64,000 bases of DNA from Antedon bifida. Lineage: Eukaryota; Echinodermata; Crinoidea; Comatulida; Antedonidae. Below the pieces are notes generated by a model. The model saw only the letters and a program-made list of their open reading frames with translations. It was not told the origin of the DNA and ran no database searches. Made by a program: the position numbers and the translations under genes. The stretch spans positions 23,193,001 through 23,257,000 of the forward strand of contig OY727095.1 of the NCBI GenBank assembly GCA_963402885.1. Direction: 5' to 3'. Position 1 is the first letter of the stretch, and the number at the start of each line of letters is the position of its first letter. This document shows positions 58,006 through 64,000 of this stretch, in pieces.

Positions 58006-58507
58006 AGATATTACTAAATGTGATCAGATGATAGAAGAAACTCTTGCATTTTGGGTCAAAGGTCAGTAACGTTATTTCCGGTCATTTTTACAGATAATGT
58101 TCTATTAGTTTGAATATAAACATCTATATTCTGGAGAGTTTGACACCAATTACAACTTTCTGTGTTGAGTAGTTACGGAGATATGATATCTGTTGGATAT
58201 TGGGTCAAAGGTCAATAGAGGTATTTCCGGCCATTTTCGGACAAAATGTGCTATTACATCAAATAGGAACATGTACATTCCGAACACTTTGACACCATAA
58301 TTAACTCTCTGTGACCAGTGGTTCCCAAGATATCATAGTCTACTGTAACTGGCGGCCATTTTGAAAAAAGCGCCCTCACGCGAAAGTTCTCAGGTTACAG
58401 CCCGTTTACCCAATATATTTGGATTCCCCAGAAAAAACTGGTCTAGAAAAGTCATATGAGAATTTCTACCTCTCCGGGTGGCACCTACCTCATTCATAGC
58501 CTAGTCT
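58006..58507. repeat. Right terminal inverted repeat
   Basis: Inverse of 55481-55981 by eye at about 90-95 percent identity. Contains gggtcaaaggtca at two places 148 bases apart. Confidence 0.88.
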
Positions 58508-59940
58508 AAGAGGAAGAAAGAGTTTTTTCAAAAAGAACTTGTTGAGAGCGATTAGAAAGATAAGATCAGAGCCAAGAGATAGTTGAAGGAGAAAATCCAT
58601 AGTAGGGTAATTTAGCTAGAAGAATATTATGGTCAATAGTGTCAAAAGCTTTTTTGAGATCGATAAAGATAGTGTCAGTAAGTTTCTTGTTATTGATATT
58701 GTGAAGCCAGTTATCATATGTGTTGGTGAGAGCAGTAAGAGTAGAATGATGGGGACGAAATCCAGATTGGGAGGTAGATATTAAGTTATTAGAGTCAAGG
58801 TATGAATAGATTTGTTGGGAAATAGATTTTTCAATAATTTTAGAGCAAAGGGGAAGGATAGAGATAGGCCGGTAGTTGTTAAGGTCATTTCTTTTGCTTG
58901 ATTTAAAGATAGGAATAACTTTAGATGTTTTCCAGGCAGAGGGAAAGCAATTAGAATTGATAGAGAGATTAAAGATAACAGTAAGATGAGGAACAATAAT
59001 AGCAGAAGCAGCTTTAAGAAAATTACCATCAATTAAATCTGGTCCGGTAGAAGTATTGGGATTGATGGAAGTTAATTCAGTTTGGACAAAGTCTTCATCG
59101 AGAGAAAAGAAAGAGTTACAAGATGACAGATAAGGAGACGGGTCAGGACAATTAGAGGCGTCAATAAGAGAAGAAATAAATAATAACGTATGGTGTAACT
59201 CTATCATCGCCACCTCCATTATTTAGATCAAGATCATTTATAATTATCATCACTTCATGTTCAGTTACAGGATTTATAAAGAAAGAATGGAGAAGGGGAT
59301 CAGGAAGATATGATTTAGGATTAATTAAGGAATCTGGCATTAAATTTGAAGTGAAGTGCCAATTTGAGAAAAATATTTATTAAATTGATTACAAATATCT
59401 ATTTCAGATGTAATGCTATTGTCATTTATTGTAAGTTGTTTGGGATAGTTTCGACTTGACTTATTATTAGGGGATAAAACAGAATTAATAATGGACCAGG
59501 TTTTTTTAAGATTGCCTTTGACCGTGTCAAATTGTAAAGAAAAATAATTCCTTTTTGCAGTGCGGCAAAGCTTATTGAACATATTGTTATATTTTGTGTA
59601 TGTTAGTTTGCGATTAGGATCTTGTGATAAAATAAATTGTTTGTATAATTTTTGCTTTTTTTAACTACATTTTCTAAGACCAGACGACTTCCATGGTTGT
59701 TGAGGCATTTTAGTTTTGGGTACAGATTTATAGGTGGTATGTTTATCATGTATATTATAGAATTTTAATAAAAATGTGTTAAAAGCGAAATTAGGTGTGG
59801 CGTTATAAACTTCAGACCAATCTTCGCTTATGATGTCATTACAAAAGGCATTAACATCCTGTATGTGGGGAGACTGTCTATCAGTAGGCTTGTTATAATG
59901 GCATAACAAGCCTACTTGTTCAGATTGGTAATGTTTCAAT
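58508..59940 (-). pseudogene. LINE 5' half (linker and RT N-terminus)
   Basis: 59940-59661: IISEDWSEVYNATPNFAFNT, PQQPWKSSGLRKCS; 59582-59340: KLCRTAKRNYFSLQ, TWSIINSVLSPNNKSS, ICNQFNKYFSQIG; 59219-58566: FVQTELTSINPNTSTGPDLI, WKTSKVIPIFKS, NDLNNYRPISILPLCSKIIE, SGFRPHHSTLTAL, FIDLKKAFDTIDHNILLAKL. These are the CR1/Jockey-type linker and RT motifs 0-A. Interrupted by the 3.0-kb inverted-repeat element just before RT motif B. Confidence 0.88.
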
Positions 59941-59989
59941 AAGTAATTGCTTTCGTTTTTTTTTATTGTATCGTATCTCTTTTTAAGTT

Positions 59990-60695
59990 TAAAAAACCAA
60001 TTGTATTAAAAGTTTTTTTTTTTCACCATGTGCTGTATTTCTCCTATTCACCATGCTTTTTAAAGCAAATATAAATATTAGTCAGACCGACTGCTAGTCT
60101 CTGACATGACCAATAGTTACGGATATATGAACGCATGTCTCTTGATGTGGTTCAAAGGTCAGAAATAGCATTCCCATTAATTTTTAACTAAAATATCCCG
60201 TTAGACTGAATATGCTTGTTTTCTGAACAATTTGTGACCAAAATTACCTCTCTGTGACCATTGGTTGTCGGGATTGAGAGACCTGTATGCGTTTGTTCAT
60301 ATAACCTTTCACCTGACCTTTTGACCTTTCACAACATTAAAAAAATGTTTAACCAACTATAATATTTATATTTCAAACAATTACTTAAAACAAACAGCCG
60401 TTTGCTAGCGTATTTATGCTGTTTGACTGCCAAACCATCCAACCCAGCAGCTTTACCATTAAAAAGCTTATTTATACAGTCTGTTGTATCTTTTAATACA
60501 GTATTATATATAACTTTACTATCAATATACAATTATTCATTCATTCATTCATACACATTTATTCAGTTATTTGACATCATTATTTACAGTTTAAAAGAGC
60601 TTGGTAGTGTGGAGCCCATAGATCACAAACATTCAAATCTCCTCAATAACATCAGAGTGTTTGGCAGACACAGTGGCGAACACAGTGTTTAAAAT
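59990..60695 (+). repeat. Duplicated block with short-period repeat, copy E
   Basis: caccatgtgctgtatttctcc, gcaaatataaatattagtcaga, repeat core 60105-60345, LINE RT scrap on the minus strand (60532-60400, INKLFNGKAAGLDGLAVKQH), then ttacagtttaaaagagcttgg and gcagacacagtggcgaacac. Same series as around the other Ig exons. Confidence 0.85.
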
Positions 60696-60777
60696 GTGTG
60701 TGTTTAATGATTAATTGCATTTTCATTAAAATTTGTGAAACTTTCAGAAAGAAAAAGCTTAATAAAAATGTACTTAC

Positions 60778-61107
60778 ATTGTACACATAGGTTTGCTGTT
60801 ATTGTGTTTGCTATTTTGCTATTCGTACCATCTTCAGAAATCACATTCTTACTAAGTTTACACATGTACTCTCCAGCATCAGTTAAAGCTACTTTCTCAA
60901 ACTCTAAGCATGTTCCATTAACATCACAGGTTGCCTTGCATCTTTCTTGCATTGCTTCTGTCTTTTGTGATTCGTCAGAAGACCATATCAATTTGTTTCC
61001 ATCATTAGTCTTCTTATACCAACTAACACCAATTTTTTCATCCCTAGTTTCATACTTGCAAGTTAAAATTGCTTTTTCTCCACGTGTTGCAAAAGAATCA
61101 TCCATGT
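60778..61107 (-). CDS. V-type immunoglobulin exon, copy 3
   Basis: 330 bases, phase 1-1, acceptor ttttttag and donor gtaagt. Encodes MDDSFATRGEKAILTC, KYETRDEKIGVSWYKK, DESQKTEAMQERCKATC, TDAGEYMC, ITANLCVQ. All canonical Ig residues are intact. Compared with copy 2, differences are few (Ile for Val before LTC, Arg for Lys in ETRDEK). It lies about 1.05 kb downstream (minus sense) of the other Ig exon at 62159-62479 with compatible phase, so the two could be neighbouring exons of one gene. Confidence 0.75.
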
Positions 61108-61259
61108 CTAAAAAACATAATAAAGAGATAAGATAGATTAGGCCAATATTGACAATGTTCATTAAGTTTTATTATTCAATAATCTGCAGTAGATAGGCCT
61201 ACACACTATTGTGCTGAAATTCACTATTTCAAAATGAATTATGCATAAAAGCAATATGT

Positions 61260-62150
61260 GCAATTAGTAAATTTCTACAACATCCGAATCATACCCTTTA
61301 TCTATAATTGTTGGTAATGTTTCAATAAATAATTGTTTTCTGTTTTTTTTTAATTGTATCATATGTTTAAGTTTAATTATTAGTATATTAATTATTATTA
61401 AGTTTTTTTTTTCAATATTTTTCAAAAATAATGTTTATTTACAATTATTTCATGAATGAATTTTATGAAATAATTGTAGCTTGTGATGTCAATGACTTCA
61501 TCAACTAACAAATGAAACATTCTAATAATCAATTTCCAACATGAACTAATTAACATTGAAAATGCAGCATGCCATACTGATGCATAATAACTCCAGTTGT
61601 AAAAGAAACAGTAGTAAAGTAGAACAAAAGTGGTGCAGTAGACCTACATGACTTTTTATTATTTAAATGCTGAAAGATAGGTTTCACTGAATTTTGAGAT
61701 TTTGAAAAATTGGGATAGAATCAAAGGGCATAATTCTGTGTTCATGCTTGTAAACCCAAGTTGTATAATTGTTAGTAATATCTCAAGATTAAACACAGTT
61801 CATGGGTTGCTCAAATATTAAGTAAATTGCAAAAAGGCAACAGGACACTAATAGTTAAGTCTAATGTTGAAAGATCCGAAGATTTTACTAATTTTAATTG
61901 ATATATGCAAAATTTCTGTCAAAACAGTTTTAAGAGTAAATATACTTGTACATCATTAGTTTGTTATGTTGTTTTTTTTCGTTTCAATGTTCTCTTTGTT
62001 TAATATGATTTCTTTTAATGTCTTGATATTCTCTGGCCAGTGTATTTTTAGTTCAAGTTTTGTGTTGTTAAAAATATTAGGCACTACCAATTGATTTGTG
62101 TTACTGCAAAAGTGTTATTCCAATTAAAATTATCATTATAGTTATCTACT
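61260..62150. other. Intron or intergenic, nothing recognised
   Basis: AT-rich stretch between the two Ig exon types. No coding frame or repeat of note. Confidence 0.5.
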
Positions 62151-62158
62151 ATACTTAC

Positions 62159-62479
62159 AGCCTAGTTGTACTACTTCTAATTTACATATTTCTGAGTAAA
62201 TATAATTTCCCCCTGTCAAACAATGGCACCGATATTCACCAGCATCAGTTGTTTGAACGTCAACAATGTTCAGAAAGCCTTTCAAGTTGTTTTCCATTGT
62301 TATACAATATTTGCCAGTACGTGTTGAATTATCAGCAACTGTCTTCCATGTATTTGATTCGAGTTTTTGAAAAACAACTTGTTTGATTTGGTAACTTATT
62401 GGTAATATAATGTAATGAATTTTGGCCTCTTCTCCTGCCAAAGACTTGACAACAGTGTGTATCATCACCAATGATGTAG
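62159..62479 (-). CDS. Second type of immunoglobulin exon
   Basis: 321 bases (107 codons), phase 1-1, acceptor tgtctattacag and donor gtaagt. Ends in a clear F-strand TTDAGEYRCHC and G-strand YSEICKLEVVQLG. Upstream parts read TSLVMIHTVVKSLAGEEAKI, HYIILPISYQIKQVVFQKLE and NSTRTGKYCITMENNLKGFL. The B-strand Cys and C-strand Trp expected of a V or I set domain are not present (AKIHYI, VVFQKL), so it is an atypical or decaying domain. Unrelated in detail to the 330-base exons but in the same strand, phase and neighbourhood. Confidence 0.65.
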
Positions 62480-62559
62480 CTGTAATAGACACAACAATTA
62501 ATAATTTAATACAGATAAAAACAAATTTAGAAATGAAAGCAACTGAAATGAAATAAAAA

Positions 62560-64000
62560 ATTAAGTTTTCAATTCAATTCAATTCAATAAACTTTATTGT
62601 CAAACTCATGAATGGCTTGAAACTTTGGCTGAAAGTACACACATTAAAATTGTCTAAAAACATTGTCGCACAAACAGTAAAAAAGAATAAAATCACATAA
62701 AACAGAGAACAAGATGTAATATAAAAAATTTAAAAGAGGACACAAAAAGTACAAATTGAGTTAAAAATACAGTTAAGATACTTATTGCAGTTATCGTTGT
62801 CCACATTAAATTAAAATGCCTCATAGCAGATGGGAGAAAGGATCTACGTAGGCGTTCAGTGTTCCAGCGAGGATATGTAATGCGCCCAGATCGGCTTACG
62901 TAATGTACTGGTTAAGGGGGTGGCTAACATCTGACATAATAACTTTAAGTTTATTTGTAAGTGCGTTGTTAACATCTGATTTCTTAATATCAATTCCTAT
63001 TATCTTTTTGGCAGATTTACTTATTCTTTGTACTTTTTTCATGCATTGCTGGTTTAAATTGTTGAACTAAACTATTGCATTAAAAGTTAAAACAGATAAA
63101 ATAACAGATTCATAAAATAAAGTCAAGATCCTATTGCACACATGAAATTTCTTCAATCTTCTCAAAAAGTACAGTCGTTTATAACAATTTGTGGTAACTA
63201 ACTTAGTGTTTTCCTTCCAATTAAGTTAATTATCGATTACTGTGCCTAGATACTTAAAGTTACTAACAACTTCCACTTCATCGTTTAATATACATAGCTT
63301 ATCATGTGTTTTGTTACCTTTTCTAAAATCAATGATCATTTCTTTAGTCTTGTTAACATTTAATTTTAGATAGTTATTAGAACACCAAGTAGAAAAATAA
63401 CTGACGTTATCAAAATATGACTTTAGGGTCATCATGTTTTATCAGGCCAACTAGACCGGTGTCATCAGCGTATTTCACAGTAAAGCATTTGGTTAAAACT
63501 AGATCATCTGAACATTTAAAATCATTAGTATATAAAGAAAATAAAATAGGAGATAAAACACAACCTTGTGGTGCACCAGTATTGCACATAAGTTTTTCTG
63601 AAATATTATCATTAAAACAGACGAATTGTTCCCTATCTTTTAAAAAATCATTGATTCATAAAATAGTAGCTGGATTTATACCCAAGACATTCATTTTCTC
63701 CATTAAAATATGAGGTTGCAAAGTGTTAAAAGCGGACGAAAAATCTAAGAATAAAACTCTGGCATACGAATTTGGCCTGTCAACATGACCAAGTATTTTA
63801 TGTAATAAAGTTGTAACTGCATCTTCTACCCCCCTTTTGGAATGGTAGGCAAATTGACAGGGATCCAAGACTCTCAGTCTCACTTAAAATCTCATTCTTA
63901 ATTAATTTTTCGAAACATTTCATAGGTACAGCGGGCCTATAGTCATTGAGAGCTTCAGGTTTATTATTCTTTGACAGGGGGTGAATTAAGGATTTTTTTT
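62560..64000 (-). pseudogene. Rex1/CR1-like LINE, 3' part, running off the right edge
   Basis: From right to left: LDPCQFAYHSKRGVEDAVTT, ARVLFLDFSSAFNTLQPHIL, NTGAPQGCVLSPILFSLYTN, KYADDTGLVGL, LKLNVNKTKEMIIDFRKG, VSNFKYLGTVIDN, CYKRLYFLRRLKKFHV, KVQRISKSAKKIIGI, HPLNQYIT, and a 3' UTR ending gacaataaagtttattgaat with an (ATTGA)n tail at 62566-62600. Very like fish Rex1-type RT in motif wording. Frame changes near 63440 and 63640 plus several stops in the distal part make this copy dead. Confidence 0.85.

Larger units (their letters stand above)
55481..58507 (-). mobile_element. 3.0-kb DNA element with about 500-bp terminal inverted repeats
   Basis: Outer ends agactaggctatgaatgag (55481) and ctcattcatagcctagtct (to 58507) are exact inverses and the similarity continues for about 500 bases each side. 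It sits inside a LINE reverse transcriptase whose two halves (54300-55480 and 58508-59940) are on the same strand and in order. The only coding content is the minus-strand 'HAFSGCDTTS' family relic. No convincing target duplication; a 3-base aga on both sides is possible if the ends are read as tagact..agtcta. Confidence 0.85.

Noticed and set aside
61108..61162. Signal peptide MNIVNIGLIYLISLLCFL directly ahead of the Ig domain (also at 54 kb and 49.4 kb)
   Set aside because: The stretch contains a polypyrimidine tract and AG acceptor, the Ig exon is phase 1-1 with a start there, and at 50.5 kb a SINE replaces most of it without affecting the acceptor. More likely intron read-through, though an alternative first exon cannot be excluded.

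Overview
The window is AT-rich, intron-bearing animal DNA. It looks like a marine invertebrate deuterostome, probably an echinoderm: spliced exons with GT..AG borders, GT-AG-flanked V-type Ig exons, a tRNA-derived SINE, and LINE, Harbinger, pogo and Penelope relics are all present. The organism is an inference; no marker gene fixes it. No housekeeping gene, rRNA or true tRNA gene was found. Almost every coding segment belongs to a transposable element in some state of decay.

Layout: 1-5.6 kb is a young Ty3/gypsy-type LTR retrotransposon on the minus strand with one open gag-protease-RT-RNaseH frame, a tRNA-Pro type primer site, a polypurine tract and visually identical LTRs, but no integrase. 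6.8-13.5 kb (minus) holds a dead Harbinger transposase, a three-exon BEN-domain coding segment and exons of several transposase-like families. 14.4-30 kb is a graveyard of LINE, Harbinger, DDE-type and 'HAFSGCDTTS' family fragments. 31.7-33 kb has a better preserved Harbinger transposase.

35.2-42.7 kb (plus) carries an exon series that starts with a RAG1-like RING plus zinc finger and continues into transposase-like exons. It recalls the N-RAG-TP class (RAG1 N-terminal-like region attached to an unrelated transposase). It is interrupted by a Penelope-like fragment with a hammerhead-ribozyme-like core and by a second DDE-type relic on the other strand. 43.2-45.0 kb (minus) has two more transposase relics, one of pogo/Tigger type.

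49-62.5 kb contains a same-strand series of V-type immunoglobulin exons: three near-identical intact 330-bp copies, one truncated copy and a different Ig exon at 62.2-62.5 kb; another truncated copy lies at 33 kb. All intact ones are phase 1-1 exons bounded by good splice signals. They are embedded in duplicated blocks with LINE scraps and a short-period repeat. Within this region a LINE (54.3-59.9 kb) is split by a 3.0-kb element with about 500-bp terminal inverted repeats whose only coding content is a degenerate member of the 'HAFSGCDTTS' family. The short-period repeats scattered over the window resemble the inside of those inverted repeats. The window ends in a Rex1/CR1-like LINE running off the right edge.
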